DNA of 64,000 nt from assembly GCF_008710705.1 (NCBI RefSeq), contig NZ_VYRZ01000001.1:186001-250000 (forward strand). Reading direction: 5' to 3'. Under the pieces are notes generated by a model, which was not told the DNA's origin, did not search any database, and saw only the letters and a list, made by a program, of their open reading frames with translations. This stretch comes from Microbacterium radiodurans. GTDB lineage: Bacteria; Actinomycetota; Actinomycetes; Actinomycetales; Microbacteriaceae. Shown here piece after piece: positions 27,277 to 36,498 of the stretch. Position numbers and translations under genes: made by a program. Positions within the stretch are counted from its first letter, which is position 1; each line of letters opens with the position of its first letter.

Positions 27277-28466
27277 GCGTGGTTCCCTTCGACGGAGGTC
27301 AGGATGCTGTCGTGCGCGGCGCTCTGCTCGACCGCCGCGAGGACGCGCTGCACCTGCATCGCCTCGGCGAAGCCCGGCGACGCAGCCGTCCCTCCGGTCA
27401 CGGCGCGCACGAAGTCGACGGCCTGGTGCGTGAACAGGTGCTCGTAGCCCAGGCCGTGACCGGCCGGCCACCAGGCGCCGGCGTAGGGATGCTGCGCCTC
27501 GGTCACCTGCACCCGGCGGAAGCCCTGAGCACTGTCGGGTGCCGCGTCGTAGACCTCGAGCTCGTTCATGCGCTCGAAGTCGAATGCGATCGAGCCGCGG
27601 TCACCGTTGATCTCGATGCGGTTGGCGTTCCGCCGCCCCGTCGCCATGCGCGTCGCCTCGAACACCCCGAGCGCGCCGCCGCCGAAGCGCGCCGTGAAGG
27701 CCGCAGCGTCGTCCACCGTGACGGGCAGCCGGTCGGACGCGTCGTCACCCGCACCGCCGAGCCCCTCGACCGCCGAGCGACGCGGCCGCGTCGGCACGAA
27801 CGTCCGCAGCTGCGCCGACACGGCGGCGATGCGCCGCCCGACCAGCCACTGAGCCGTGTCGATGCTGTGCGCTCCGATGTCGCCGAGCGCGCCGGATCCG
27901 GCCCGCTCGCGGTCGAGCCGCCACGTGTGGGGGGAGTCGGCATCCGCCAGCCAGTCCTGCAGGTACTGGGCGCGGACGTGTCGGATCTCGCCGATCCGGC
28001 CCTCGGCGACGAGCTGACGCGCGAGAGCCAGCGCGGGGGTTCGGCGGTAGCTGAATCCGCACATCGCGACGGCGCCCGATCGCTCGGATGCCGCGGCCGC
28101 CGCATCCGTCATCTGCTGCGCCTCGGCGACCGAGTTCGCGAGCGGCTTCTCGCAGAGCACGTGCTTCCCGGCCTCGAGCGCAGCCAGCGCGATCTCGGCG
28201 TGCGTATCGCCCGGCGTGCAGATGTCGACGACGTCGATGTCGTCGCGGTCGACGGCCGTGCGCCAGTCGGTCGAGTGCTCCGGCCACCCCAGGCGCGCGG
28301 CGGCGGGCGCCGTCGCGGGGGCATCCCGACCGACGAGCAGAACGGGCTCGGGAGTCCGCGCGAGATCGAAGAACCGCGGCGCCGTCAGCCAGGCCTGGGT
28401 GTGCATGCGCCCCATGAACCCGGTCCCGATCATCGCGATGCGCAGCGGCGCCGTGCTCGTCGTCAT
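27273..28466 (-). CDS. Gfo/Idh/MocA family oxidoreductase
   Basis: A 397-residue NAD(P)-dependent dehydrogenase. The Rossmann motif is IGTGFMGRMH (near residue 12), the EKP motif is LCEKPLANS, and the second domain begins MCGFSYRRTPALALARQLVAEGRIG in sequence, with SGALGDIGAHSID. The ATG at 28466 follows GGTCGAGG. It is the first gene of the MocA-ThuA-MocA operon and is divergent from a LacI regulator 76 bases away. It differs from the second MocA protein in length and insertions, so the pair probably does successive or reverse redox steps. Confidence 0.87.
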   Translation of the reverse strand: MTTSTAPLRIAMIGTGFMGRMHTQAWLTAPRFFDLARTPEPVLLVGRDAPATAPAAARLGWPEHSTDWRTAVDRDDIDVVDICTPGDTHAEIALAALEAGKHVLCEKPLANSVAEAQQMTDAAAAASERSGAVAMCGFSYRRTPALALARQLVAEGRIGEIRHVRAQYLQDWLADADSPHTWRLDRERAGSGALGDIGAHSIDTAQWLVGRRIAAVSAQLRTFVPTRPRRSAVEGLGGAGDDASDRLPVTVDDAAAFTARFGGGALGVFEATRMATGRRNANRIEINGDRGSIAFDFERMNELEVYDAAPDSAQGFRRVQVTEAQHPYAGAWWPAGHGLGYEHLFTHQAVDFVRAVTGGTAASPGFAEAMQVQRVLAAVEQSAAHDSILTSVEGNHA

Positions 28467-28483
28467 CCTCGACCTCGCCTTCC

Positions 28484-28498
28484 GGCATCGACGATGCC
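28484..28498. promoter_or_regulatory. candidate operator, perfect palindrome
   Basis: GGCATCGACGATGCC, a perfect 7-1-7 inverted repeat in the 76-base divergent region between the MocA operon and its LacI regulator. It starts 18 bases before the MocA ATG. Confidence 0.45.
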
Positions 28499-28524
28499 AC
28501 CGCGGCTCCCGCCGGTCGAGGTTC

Positions 28525-28532
28525 TTGCGCAA
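28525..28532. promoter_or_regulatory. candidate LacI-type operator core
   Basis: TTGCGCAA, a perfect 8-bp palindrome with the CG centre and TTG/CAA edges usual for LacI operators, 10 bases before the regulator start. Which of the two palindromes here is the true site is open. Confidence 0.45.
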
Positions 28533-28542
28533 AACTGGAGGG

Positions 28543-29541
28543 GTGAGCTCACGTGTCACCCTCGCGGACATCGCGGCCGACGCCGGCGTGAGCGTCGCGA
28601 CGGCCTCGAGGGCCCTTTCGGGCCGCGGAGACCTCAGCCCCGCGACGCGTCGGCGCGTGCTGGCGGCCGCGCAGTCGCGGGGCTACACCCGCGACCCGGC
28701 CGCAGGCGGCAGACCGCCCGGCTCGTCACGACTCGTCGACCTCGTGCTGGGCTCGTTCCACAACGCGTACGCCGACGAGGTCACGGCGGGTGCGCGCAGC
28801 GCCGCCGCCGCCGCCGGCTACGACCTCGTCCTGACCGAGGAGCGCGACATCCCCGACGACGATTGGCCGATGCGCATCCGCCGCCGAGGATCCGCGGGGG
28901 TCGTGCTCGGGCTCATCTCGCCGACGTCGTCGCAGCTGACCGCCCTGGCGGATGCCGGCATCCCCGTCGTCCTCATGGATCCGCAGGCCGAGACGACGCA
29001 CGGCCTGACCACCGTCCGCACGACGGACCACGCCGGCGGCGTCGCCGCCGCCGAGCACCTCGTCCGCCGCGGTGCGACCCGGTTCGCCGTCGTCGTGGGC
29101 TCGCCGCCGTTCCGTTACGGTCGGGCCCGGAGCTCCGGCTTCCGGGCGGCGCTGCGGGAGTCGGCTCCGGCCGCCGAGGTCGCGCAGCTGGACGCGCAGT
29201 GGAACGGCGCGTCGTCGCGCGCGGCAGCGCTCGGGCTCCTGTGGGCCCTGAGGCCGGGCGACCGGCTGGGCGTCTTCGCCTGCACGGATGAGATGGCGGC
29301 CGGGATCTATGCCGCTGCGGCGGAGACCGGCCGGCGGATCCCCGACGATGTGCTGATCGTCGGTTTCGACGACCTCCGGGCGGCGCAGTGGCTGACGCCG
29401 GCCCTGACGACGATCCGCCAGCCGATCAAGGAGATGGCCGGCGCGGCCGTGGCGGCGTTGACCGCGGCCGCGGCCGGCGCGCCGTTGCACCCCCGACCCA
29501 TCGTGCTCCCGACGCGGCTGATCGAGCGGGCGTCGACCTAG
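28543..29541 (+). CDS. LacI-family transcriptional regulator
   Basis: A 332-residue regulator. The helix-turn-helix VTLADIAADAGVSVATASRALSG is at residues 5-27, followed by a binding-protein-like domain starting near SRLVDLVLGSFHNAY. Effector-domain landmarks include VFACTDEMAAGIY and LIVGFDDLRAAQWLTPALTTIRQP in sequence. The GTG at 28543 touches GGAGGG directly, which is too close for a normal ribosome binding site; a TTG 18 bases earlier is the other option. Divergent from the MocA-ThuA-MocA operon, which it probably represses. Confidence 0.85.
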   Translation: MSSRVTLADIAADAGVSVATASRALSGRGDLSPATRRRVLAAAQSRGYTRDPAAGGRPPGSSRLVDLVLGSFHNAYADEVTAGARSAAAAAGYDLVLTEERDIPDDDWPMRIRRRGSAGVVLGLISPTSSQLTALADAGIPVVLMDPQAETTHGLTTVRTTDHAGGVAAAEHLVRRGATRFAVVVGSPPFRYGRARSSGFRAALRESAPAAEVAQLDAQWNGASSRAAALGLLWALRPGDRLGVFACTDEMAAGIYAAAAETGRRIPDDVLIVGFDDLRAAQWLTPALTTIRQPIKEMAGAAVAALTAAAAGAPLHPRPIVLPTRLIERAST

Positions 29542-29568
29542 CCGTCGCGCGGACCGCAGGGCCAGCCG

Positions 29569-30387
29569 TCAGCCCCGGCCGCTCCCGCGAGCGAGGCGCC
29601 CGACCCGCACGACGGCCGGCGGGGCCAGCACCACGATGGCGACGATGATCGCGGTCACCCCGATCGGCGCGCTCTGCGGCTCTCCCGTGAAGCGCTCGAC
29701 GGCCAGCCACGACAGGCCCCAGGCGAGCGCGAGCGCCGGCGCGATGCGCCAGCCGCTGCGCCAGGCGATGCCGAGCCCGATGAGCGCGACGACGACCAGG
29801 ACGCCGATGCCGATGGCATCCGCTGCGCCCTCCCACTCCGCGGGCACGATCGTCGTCAGCCAGGCGGCGGTGTTCGCGACCGTGGCGAGCGTGACCCAGC
29901 CGAGGTGGAGGCCGGTGACCCCGTCGACGAGCACCGCGTCGACGACGCCGTCGCGGGAGTCCCGGGTGCGGACGGCCACGCGGAACGTGTATCCCAGAGC
30001 CGCGAGCAGCAGAACGATGACCACGACGGTGAGAACGAGCGTGCCGAAGCGCGCCGCGACGAGCCACAGCCCGTTGAGCACCATGGTCAGCGCGATGAGC
30101 CACCCCAGCGCGCGCTGGCGCGCGTTCGCCCGCTGCCGCGGGAGCGCCTGCCAGACGGAGTAGAGGATGAGGCCGATGTAGATCACCGACCAGATCGAGA
30201 AGGCCGGGCCGGCCGGCGCGAGGTAGGAGCCGTCGGTGTCGAGCGCGCCGCCCTGCTGGTCCTGCACGGCGGTGTTGCCGAAGGCTCCCGCACCGATGAC
30301 GGCCGCGACGAGCATGAACGACACCGCGGAGAGGACGACGATCTGACGCGCGAGGTCCGAGCCCCGCGCTTTCCCTGTTGCGTTCAT
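29569..30387 (-). CDS. TspO/MBR-like tryptophan-rich membrane protein
   Basis: A 272-residue membrane protein with about eight hydrophobic segments. The stretch APAGPAFSIWSVIYIGLILYSVWQALP resembles the conserved loop and span of TspO/MBR proteins, and Trp residues recur (WLIAL, GLWLVAA, GWVTL, AAWLTT). TspO proteins bind porphyrins and related ligands; whether this longer form does is not shown. The ATG has no ribosome binding site but is preceded six bases upstream by TAGCTT, a leaderless arrangement. Three CTAG repeats overlap that promoter. Confidence 0.6.
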   Translation of the reverse strand: MNATGKARGSDLARQIVVLSAVSFMLVAAVIGAGAFGNTAVQDQQGGALDTDGSYLAPAGPAFSIWSVIYIGLILYSVWQALPRQRANARQRALGWLIALTMVLNGLWLVAARFGTLVLTVVVIVLLLAALGYTFRVAVRTRDSRDGVVDAVLVDGVTGLHLGWVTLATVANTAAWLTTIVPAEWEGAADAIGIGVLVVVALIGLGIAWRSGWRIAPALALAWGLSWLAVERFTGEPQSAPIGVTAIIVAIVVLAPPAVVRVGRLARGSGRG

Positions 30388-30388
30388 G

Positions 30389-30409
30389 CTAGAAAGCTAG
30401 AAAATCTAG
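30389..30409. promoter_or_regulatory. CTAG repeat cluster at the TspO-like promoter
   Basis: Three CTAG tetramers at 30389, 30397 and 30406. The last two form CTAGA-AAA-TCTAG, a perfect 5-3-5 palindrome. They overlap candidate -10 boxes (rc TAGATT 30403-30408 and TAGCTT 30394-30399). Such an AT-rich, CTAG-dense block is rare in this genome and looks like an operator. Confidence 0.5.
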
Positions 30410-30446
30410 GGAAACTTCGCCACGGGTTGACAAGCACTCAAGACCT

Positions 30447-30522
30447 CGATGCAAGGGATCGGATGCGGCGCGCCGGCCCCCTCCCGCCCCGGGCGGCGTG
30501 TCTCCGGCGATCCCTTGCATCG
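30447..30522. repeat. 15-bp perfect inverted repeat with 46-bp spacer
   Basis: CGATGCAAGGGATCG (30447-30461) is matched by its exact complement at 30508-30522. The GC-rich spacer can fold on itself. It lies between the end of the alcohol dehydrogenase gene and the TspO-like gene, so it may serve as a terminator or be a dispersed repeat. Confidence 0.6.
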
Positions 30523-30548
30523 CGGTGCACCGCCCCGACCCCGCCGGC

Positions 30549-31589
30549 TCAGAGCGTCGCGATGTCGATCACGAATCGGTAGCGGACGTCGGAGGCGAGC
30601 ACCCGCTCGTAGGCGTCGTTGATGCCGTCGGCGGCGATGAGCTCGGTCTCGGGTGCGATCCCGTGCTCGGCGCAGAAGTCGAGCATCTCCTGGGTCTCGG
30701 CGATCGACCCGATGTTCGAGCCGGCGAACGAGCGACGGTTGGCGAAGAGGCTGAACACGCGCAGCGGAAGCGGCTCGGGCGGAGCGCCGACGTTGACCAT
30801 CGTGCCGTCGAGGCGCAGCATCCGCAGATACGAGTCGAGCTTCAGCGGTGCGCTCACGGTGTTGACGATGAGGTCGAAGGTGTTCGCGAGCTCGTCGAAT
30901 GTCGCCGCGTCGCTCGTGGCGTAATAGTGGGAGGCGCCGAATCGCCGGCCGTCCTCCTGCTTCGACAGGCTCTGCGAGAGCACCGTCACCTCGGCGCCCA
31001 TGGCGGCGGCGATCTTGACGGCGAGGTGGCCGAGGCCGCCCATGCCGACGACCGCGACCTTCGTGCCGGGACCGGCGTTCCAGTGCGCGAGCGGGGAGTA
31101 GGTCGTGATGCCGGCGCACAGGAGCGGCGCGACCGCCTCGTAGGGGATGCTCTCGGGCAGGCGCAGCACGAAGTCCTGGTCGACGACGACGTGCGTCGAG
31201 TAGCCGCCCTGCGTGATCGTGCCGTCCCGGTCGACCGAGCCGTAGGTCTGGGTGTTGCCCTTCAGGCAGTAGTTCTCCATGCCGGCACGGCAGTTCTCGC
31301 ACTCGCGGCACGAGTTGACCATGCAGCCGACGCCGACGCGGTCGCCGACCGCGAACCGCGAGACCTCGGAGCCGATCTCGACGACCTCGCCGGCGATCTC
31401 GTGCCCGACGACCTGCGGATAGGTGACGGGACCCCAGTCGCCGCGGACGAGGTGGATGTCGGAGTGGCAGATGCCGGCGTACCGGATCGCGATCAGCACA
31501 TCGTTCGGACCGGTCTCCCGTCGCTCGATCGTGATGGGGACGAGCGGTTCGGTCGCGGACGGCGCAGCGTAGGCGGAAACGGTGGGCAT
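30549..31589 (-). CDS. zinc-dependent alcohol dehydrogenase, cinnamyl/YahK type
   Basis: A 346-residue medium-chain dehydrogenase, probably an NADP-dependent aldehyde reductase. The catalytic zinc site is GICHSDIH with [12 protein letters not shown]. The structural zinc site is [15 protein letters not shown]. The Rossmann motif is [11 protein letters not shown] near residue 180. The segment [28 protein letters not shown] in sequence is typical of the YahK/AdhC/CAD subfamily. No clear operon partner; a promoter should lie in the 101 bases up to the MOSC gene. Confidence 0.92.
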   Translation of the reverse strand: MPTVSAYAAPSATEPLVPITIERRETGPNDVLIAIRYAGICHSDIHLVRGDWGPVTYPQVVGHEIAGEVVEIGSEVSRFAVGDRVGVGCMVNSCRECENCRAGMENYCLKGNTQTYGSVDRDGTITQGGYSTHVVVDQDFVLRLPESIPYEAVAPLLCAGITTYSPLAHWNAGPGTKVAVVGMGGLGHLAVKIAAAMGAEVTVLSQSLSKQEDGRRFGASHYYATSDAATFDELANTFDLIVNTVSAPLKLDSYLRMLRLDGTMVNVGAPPEPLPLRVFSLFANRRSFAGSNIGSIAETQEMLDFCAEHGIAPETELIAADGINDAYERVLASDVRYRFVIDIATL

Positions 31590-31690
31590 GGATTCTCCTG
31601 CGTGGATCGGTGAGAGATGAGACCTCTGCCCAACGTACGTGCAGATCGCGTGCCGAGGGAGGCTCTGAGGGGGAACCCCTCGGTCCGGTG

Positions 31691-32491
31691 TCAGCCCCGC
31701 TCGAATTCGACCCGGTCGCCGACGCGGACGATCCCGCCGCCGGCGGACGGCAGCAGCAGGATGCCGAGGATCGGCTCGTCCTGTCCGAACCCGGCCGTGA
31801 GGACGCGCAGCAGCCGGGCGTCCCGCTCGCCGCTGTCGGGGTTGGCGGCGATCGCGGCGCAGCGCCCGATGGGGCGCTGGATCTCGAAGGCGACGTCGCC
31901 GATGCGCAGGCGGCCCGACCAGTCGAGCTCGGCCCAGGCGTCGACGCCCGAGATCACGATGTTCGAGCGGAAGCGGCGGCTGTCGACGGGCGCCGGGACC
32001 GCGGCATCCACGGCAGCGACCGATGCCTCGCCGTGGAGCGAGACGTAGCCGCGAGCGCGGTCCTGGAAGCGCGACGTCTCGCCGTCTCCGATGAGCCGCA
32101 GCGGGAGCACGCCCGGGCGGTCGAGTCGCCGGGCATCAGGGGTCGACGCGACGTAGGCCGTCACCGCGTCCTCGAGCTCGCGGCGCCCCGCGTCGTCGAG
32201 GCCGGCCTCGGCGATCAGCCCCGCGTCGGTGCGCAGGCTCAGCCGCTGCGCCCGCGGGTCGAAAGCGAGCCGCACGCGCGCGAGCGCGGGGAAGTCCATC
32301 AGCGCGAGACCACGGCTCTTCGGCCAGGAGTCGAGGCCGCCGTCGTCCTCCGGCGCGACGGCGTCGGCGAAGCGGAAGGCGAGGACGCGGTCGCCGGCGA
32401 TCCGGCCGTCGTCCTGCACGACGAGCTCGTCGTGCTGCTCCGGGGTGAAGCCCTTGACGGGGTAGCGGTAGAGCGCGGAGACGACGGGCAC
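31691..32491 (-). CDS. MOSC domain-containing protein
   Basis: A 266-residue protein with an N-terminal MOSC beta-barrel ([16 protein letters not shown]) and a C-terminal MOSC domain. The conserved Cys that can carry the molybdenum cofactor or sulfur is in [10 protein letters not shown], and FRSNIVISG is also typical. MOSC proteins handle sulfur or use molybdenum cofactor (YiiM, mARC). The start is uncertain: GTGs at 32491, 32506 and 32509 are in frame, and 32491 avoids overlap with the exporter. It follows the exporter by four bases and may be the last gene of the transporter-GGT operon. Confidence 0.75.
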   Translation of the reverse strand: MPVVSALYRYPVKGFTPEQHDELVVQDDGRIAGDRVLAFRFADAVAPEDDGGLDSWPKSRGLALMDFPALARVRLAFDPRAQRLSLRTDAGLIAEAGLDDAGRRELEDAVTAYVASTPDARRLDRPGVLPLRLIGDGETSRFQDRARGYVSLHGEASVAAVDAAVPAPVDSRRFRSNIVISGVDAWAELDWSGRLRIGDVAFEIQRPIGRCAAIAANPDSGERDARLLRVLTAGFGQDEPILGILLLPSAGGGIVRVGDRVEFERG

Positions 32492-32495
32492 GCGT

Positions 32496-33299
32496 CTACT
32501 CTGCACCACGGCGGGCGCGCCGCCCGCGCACCGCTCGCACCGCCAGCTGCACCGCGATCGCGACGAGGAAGCCGGCGAAGAGGATGTTGGCGACCCGGGG
32601 ATCGAGGGCGGCGGCGAGGAGCACCCCGAGCGGCGCCGTCGCGCACGCCGCGAGCCCGACGCTCAGCCCCGCCGCCAGATCGACGTTGCGGCGGCGGATG
32701 TTGCCGATCGTGCCGGAGAGGCTCGTCGGGATCATCATCAGCAACGACGTGCCCTTCGCGACGAGGTCGCTGGCACCGAAGACGAGGATCATGGCGGGCA
32801 CCACGATGATTCCCCCGCCCACCCCGATCAGCCCCGACGCGGTGCCCGTGATCAGCCCGGTGAGCACGAGGGCGGCGCCCGACCACCCCGTGATCTCGAT
32901 GTCGGCCCCCCGCGCGGGGATCACGACGAACAGGCTCACCACGACGACGAGCAGGAAGCCGACGAAGATCCAGCGCAGCACACTCTCGCGCAGTCGGTGC
33001 AGCAGCCGCACGCCGATCTGCGCCCCGACGACGGCGCCGGCAGCCAGGAGCCCCGCCGCGAGGTAGTCGACGTGGCCGGCGAGCGCGTACGACACCGCGC
33101 CCACCGCGGCGATCGGGATGATCGCCGCGGACGACGTGCCGGACGCGAGGCGTTGCGAGAAGGCCGCGACCGCGACCAGCAGCGGCACCACGATCGTGCC
33201 GCCGCCGACCCCGAACAGCCCCGACAGCACCCCGGCGACGAGCCCGATCCCGATGAAGCCGGCGATGCGGACGACGACACGGCGACGAGATGCGCTCAT
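32496..33299 (-). CDS. TauE/SafE family sulfite/anion exporter
   Basis: A 267-residue membrane protein with two homologous halves, each carrying the glycine-rich signature: GLVAGVLSGLFGVGGGTIVVPLL and GTASGLIGVGGGIIVVPAM. Seven to eight membrane spans are visible. The family exports sulfite, sulfoacetate and related organosulfur anions. Its ATG overlaps the gamma-glutamyltransferase stop (ATGA), so the two are co-translated. This supports sulfur release from a gamma-glutamyl sulfur compound such as glutathione, though export substrate is inferred. Confidence 0.85.
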   Translation of the reverse strand: MSASRRRVVVRIAGFIGIGLVAGVLSGLFGVGGGTIVVPLLVAVAAFSQRLASGTSSAAIIPIAAVGAVSYALAGHVDYLAAGLLAAGAVVGAQIGVRLLHRLRESVLRWIFVGFLLVVVVSLFVVIPARGADIEITGWSGAALVLTGLITGTASGLIGVGGGIIVVPAMILVFGASDLVAKGTSLLMMIPTSLSGTIGNIRRRNVDLAAGLSVGLAACATAPLGVLLAAALDPRVANILFAGFLVAIAVQLAVRAVRGRRARRGAE

Positions 33300-34822
33300 G
33301 AGACGGATGCCGCGCCGTCGCTGCGCGGGTCGGCCGCGGCGTCGAAGCCGGTCGCCGTGCGCCGCACGACGTTCGCGTGGCCGAGCATCTCGGTCAGGGG
33401 CGGCACCGTCACGATGGGGTGGCCGGCGTCGTGGAGACGTTGGACGACGGCATCCTCGACGTCCGCCTCCGCGTAGACCGCGTCGGAGCGGTCACCGGGA
33501 GCGTACGGTCCGAGCGTCCATCGCGGGGCTGAGACGGTCTCGGATGCCGTCGCGCCGCGCGCGAGGTGCAGGAGCAGATGGGCGTGGATCTGCGCCTGGG
33601 CTTTGCCGCCCATCGTCGCCTGGACGAACCTCACGCCGCCGCCCGGATCGGTGACCAGGACCGGCATCAGCGTGTGCGCGGGACGGGCGCGCGGCGCGAG
33701 GACGCCCGGCGCGTGCTCGTCGTCGAGCACGAAGGAGTACCCCCGGTTGTGGAAGAGCACGCCCGTCTCGGCATCGTGTACGCCGGAGCCGAACAGGTGG
33801 AACTGGCTCTGCACGAGCGAGACGGCCCAGCCCTCGGCATCGGCGGCGGCCACGCCGATGGTGTCGCCGCGCGCGAGGCGGGGGTCGGGCACGAGCTCGG
33901 GCTCGGCAAGATCGACAGCGTCCTCGATCAGCGCCCGCACGTCGACGCGCGTGCGTCGCGGGTCGCCGAGGCGGGTGTCGCGCAGCAGATTGCCCTCGGC
34001 GAAGAGCCGCGCGATCCGCAGCGGGTCCGGGGCCGAATCGGACTCCACCGCGAGCGCCGTGCGCAGGAGCGCGAAGCCCTGCGTGTTGGGCCCGAGGGTG
34101 TGCACGCGCATTCCGCGCCAGTCGCGCGCGAGAGGGGCGGCCGAGTCGACGGCGAACTCCGCGAAGTCGGCCGCCATCACCTCCGACCCGCGCGCGGCGA
34201 GCGCGGTGACGAGGCGCTCGGCGAGAGCGCCGGCGTAGAACGATCCGTACCCGCTCCGCGCGAGCTCGTCGAGCGTGTCGGCGAGTCGAGGCTGGCGCAG
34301 CAGGTCGCCGCGGCGCAGCGGCCCGTCCTCGCGGCCGCCGAACGTCGTGCGGAAGCTCGGATCGGTCAGGGTGGCCCATTCGCCCGCGAGGCACAGGGCG
34401 AGGGATGCGGAGACGGCGACGCCGTCGCGGGCGGCGGTGACGGCATCCCTCAGATGGTCCCGCCGCGAGAGTCGGGCGCCGAGGTGCGCGAGGGCCTCCC
34501 ACCCGCGCACGGCGCCGGGCACCGTGACCGCGGCCGCGCCGCGCCGCGGGATCGCCTCGCCGTGCTCGGCGAGCGCGCGGTCCCGCGAGGCGGCGGCCGG
34601 AGCCCAACCCGTCGCGTTGACGGCGTGCATCTCGCCGTCCGGCGAGTGGACGAGTGCGACGAGATCGCCGCCGACACCCGTGTTGTGCGGGTAGACGACC
34701 GCGAGGACGGCGGCGGCCGCAAGGGCCGCGTCGATCGCGTTCCCGCCCGCATCCAGAGCGGCTCGTCCCGCCGCCGTGGCCCGGTGGTGCGGCGTCGCGA
34801 TCGCGCCCGAGGTCGCGCCCAT
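33296..34822 (-). CDS. gamma-glutamyltransferase family protein
   Basis: A 508-residue Ntn-hydrolase that is made as a precursor and self-cleaves. The likely nucleophile is Thr321 in ARGDTIGVAAAD, with the preceding 320 residues as large subunit. The start ATPHHRATAAGRAALDAGGNAIDAA is typical. No signal peptide is seen, so it probably acts in the cytoplasm on imported gamma-glutamyl compounds. The ATG at 34822 overlaps the ATPase stop by one base (TGATG), which fits an importer-hydrolase operon. Cephalosporin acylase-like relatives share the fold, so substrate is not certain. Confidence 0.87.
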   Translation of the reverse strand: MGATSGAIATPHHRATAAGRAALDAGGNAIDAALAAAAVLAVVYPHNTGVGGDLVALVHSPDGEMHAVNATGWAPAAASRDRALAEHGEAIPRRGAAAVTVPGAVRGWEALAHLGARLSRRDHLRDAVTAARDGVAVSASLALCLAGEWATLTDPSFRTTFGGREDGPLRRGDLLRQPRLADTLDELARSGYGSFYAGALAERLVTALAARGSEVMAADFAEFAVDSAAPLARDWRGMRVHTLGPNTQGFALLRTALAVESDSAPDPLRIARLFAEGNLLRDTRLGDPRRTRVDVRALIEDAVDLAEPELVPDPRLARGDTIGVAAADAEGWAVSLVQSQFHLFGSGVHDAETGVLFHNRGYSFVLDDEHAPGVLAPRARPAHTLMPVLVTDPGGGVRFVQATMGGKAQAQIHAHLLLHLARGATASETVSAPRWTLGPYAPGDRSDAVYAEADVEDAVVQRLHDAGHPIVTVPPLTEMLGHANVVRRTATGFDAAADPRSDGAASVS

Positions 34823-35676
34823 CAACGCACCTGCGCCAGGAACGAGGCAGTGCGCGGATGCTGCGGCCGCGCGAACAGCTCGGCTGGAGCCGCCTGCTCG
34901 ATGATGCGCCCCTGGTCCATCACGACGATGCGGTCGGCGACGTCGCGCGCGAACCCCATCTCGTGCGTGACGACGATCATGGTCATGTCCTCGCGGGCGA
35001 GGTCCTTCATGACCGCGAGCACCTCCCCCACCATCTCCGGGTCGAGAGCGCTCGTCGGCTCGTCGAACAGCATCAGTTGGGGACGCATCGCGAGGGCACG
35101 CGCGATCGCGACGCGCTGCTGCTGACCGCCCGACAGGTTCCGAGGGTGCGCGTTCGCCTTCGCGGCCAGACCCACGCGGTCGAGCAGCGCCGCCGCGCGC
35201 GCTTTCGCCTCGCGGGCGTTCTGGCCCACGATCCGCACCGGTGTGTGCCAGACGTTCTCGAGCGCGGTCATGTGCGGGAAGAGGTTGAAATGCTGGAACA
35301 CGAAACCGATCCCGCGGCGCTGAGCCGCGAGCGCCGAGGCCGACAGCTCGATGCGTCCGCGACCGCCGTCCCGGTAGCCGATGCGCGTGCCCGCGACGTG
35401 GATCTCACCGTCGTCGTGCGGCTCGAGGTGGTTGATCGTGCGGAGAAGGGTCGTCTTGCCGGCGCCCGACGGGCCGATGAGGACGACGACCTCGCCTCGC
35501 GTCACCTCGAACGAGCAGCCGTCGAGGATGACCTGATCGCCGATCACCCGGCGCACGCCGTCGACGCGCACGAGTGTTTCGACGCCGCTGTTCGAGTCAC
35601 CGCCGGGCGAGGCGCTGCCGGGCGAGGCGCTGCCGGGCGAGGCACTCCCGGGCGAGGACGCCGTGAAGCGGTTCAT
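34822..35676 (-). CDS. polar amino acid ABC transporter ATP-binding protein
   Basis: A 284-residue ATPase of the GlnQ/HisP class. Walker [11 protein letters not shown]-loop [13 protein letters not shown], signature [15 protein letters not shown], Walker [15 protein letters not shown] and H-loop [14 protein letters not shown] are intact. The ATG at 35676 overlaps the permease stop (ATGA). The first 30 residues are a low-complexity tail with SASPG repeated three times, encoded by a 15-bp tandem repeat; the conserved domain begins near [11 protein letters not shown]. Third gene of the receptor-permease-ATPase-GGT operon. Confidence 0.92.
   Translation of the reverse strand: MNRFTASSPGSASPGSASPGSASPGGDSNSGVETLVRVDGVRRVIGDQVILDGCSFEVTRGEVVVLIGPSGAGKTTLLRTINHLEPHDDGEIHVAGTRIGYRDGGRGRIELSASALAAQRRGIGFVFQHFNLFPHMTALENVWHTPVRIVGQNAREAKARAAALLDRVGLAAKANAHPRNLSGGQQQRVAIARALAMRPQLMLFDEPTSALDPEMVGEVLAVMKDLAREDMTMIVVTHEMGFARDVADRIVVMDQGRIIEQAAPAELFARPQHPRTASFLAQVR
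35602..35657. repeat. 15-bp tandem repeat in the ATPase N-terminus
   Basis: Unit gccgggcgaggcgct at 35602, 35617 and 35632 (one mismatch in the third), plus a partial fourth. It encodes SASPG units and any copy-number change keeps the frame. Confidence 0.85.
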
Positions 35677-36458
35677 GCGAGTCTCCTGTCTCGGAACGGC
35701 ACCGACGTCAGCCGCGCCCAGGTGCGCGCGACCAATCCCGTCGGTACCGGGATGCCCACGCGGCGGTTGAGAGCGCGCTCGATCGCGGATTGGATGAAGG
35801 TCCACACGGTCGTGAGGATCAGGTAGTAGATCGCCACGACGATGAAGATCTCGAACGTCTTGAAGGTCACCGAGCTGATCGACTGAGCGACGAGGAACAT
35901 CTCGCTGACCCCGATGATGCTGAGGATCGACGTCGTCTTCATGAGGCTGTTGAACTCGTTGCCGAACGGCGGCACGATCGTTCGGAGCGCCTGCGGGAGG
36001 ATGATCCACCGCATCGCCTGGGCGGGTGTCATGCTCAGTGCTGCAGCGGCCTCGGCCTGGCCGCGATCGATCGCCTCGAGGCCCGAGCGGATGATCTCGG
36101 AGATGTACGCGCTCTCGTGGATGGTGAGACCCACGACCGCTGCCACGACAGCGCCGCGCACCAGCACGCCGAAGACCATCTGATCCTCGAACCGGAACAG
36201 GCCCGCCGCCGCGAAGCCGAGGTAGATCACCACGAGCTGCACGAGCACCGGCGTGCCCCGGATGACCCAGATGTAGATGCCCGCCAGCATCCGGAGCACC
36301 GTCCACCGCGACCGGCCGGCGATCGCGACGAGGAGCCCGAGGAGGGTCGCGAGGAGCATCGCGATGATCGAGATGACGATCGTGAGCGCGAAGCCGGCGA
36401 GGAAGGGTGCCGACGGTGTGACGAGGCTCTGCCAGAAGAACTGCCAGTCGAACTTCAC
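35673..36458 (-). CDS. polar amino acid ABC transporter permease
   Basis: A 261-residue HisM/GlnP-type permease. It begins [27 protein letters not shown], then [12 protein letters not shown] and the family loop [29 protein letters not shown] with [15 protein letters not shown]. The GTG start at 36458 follows AAAGG at eight bases; longer in-frame starts only cover the receptor gene out of frame. Only one permease gene is present, so it may form a homodimer. It lies 40 bases after the receptor gene. Confidence 0.9.
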   Translation of the reverse strand: MKFDWQFFWQSLVTPSAPFLAGFALTIVISIIAMLLATLLGLLVAIAGRSRWTVLRMLAGIYIWVIRGTPVLVQLVVIYLGFAAAGLFRFEDQMVFGVLVRGAVVAAVVGLTIHESAYISEIIRSGLEAIDRGQAEAAAALSMTPAQAMRWIILPQALRTIVPPFGNEFNSLMKTTSILSIIGVSEMFLVAQSISSVTFKTFEIFIVVAIYYLILTTVWTFIQSAIERALNRRVGIPVPTGLVARTWARLTSVPFRDRRLA

Positions 36459-36498
36459 GGATGGCCTTTCTGCGGATCGGATTCGGACATCGGCGGCG

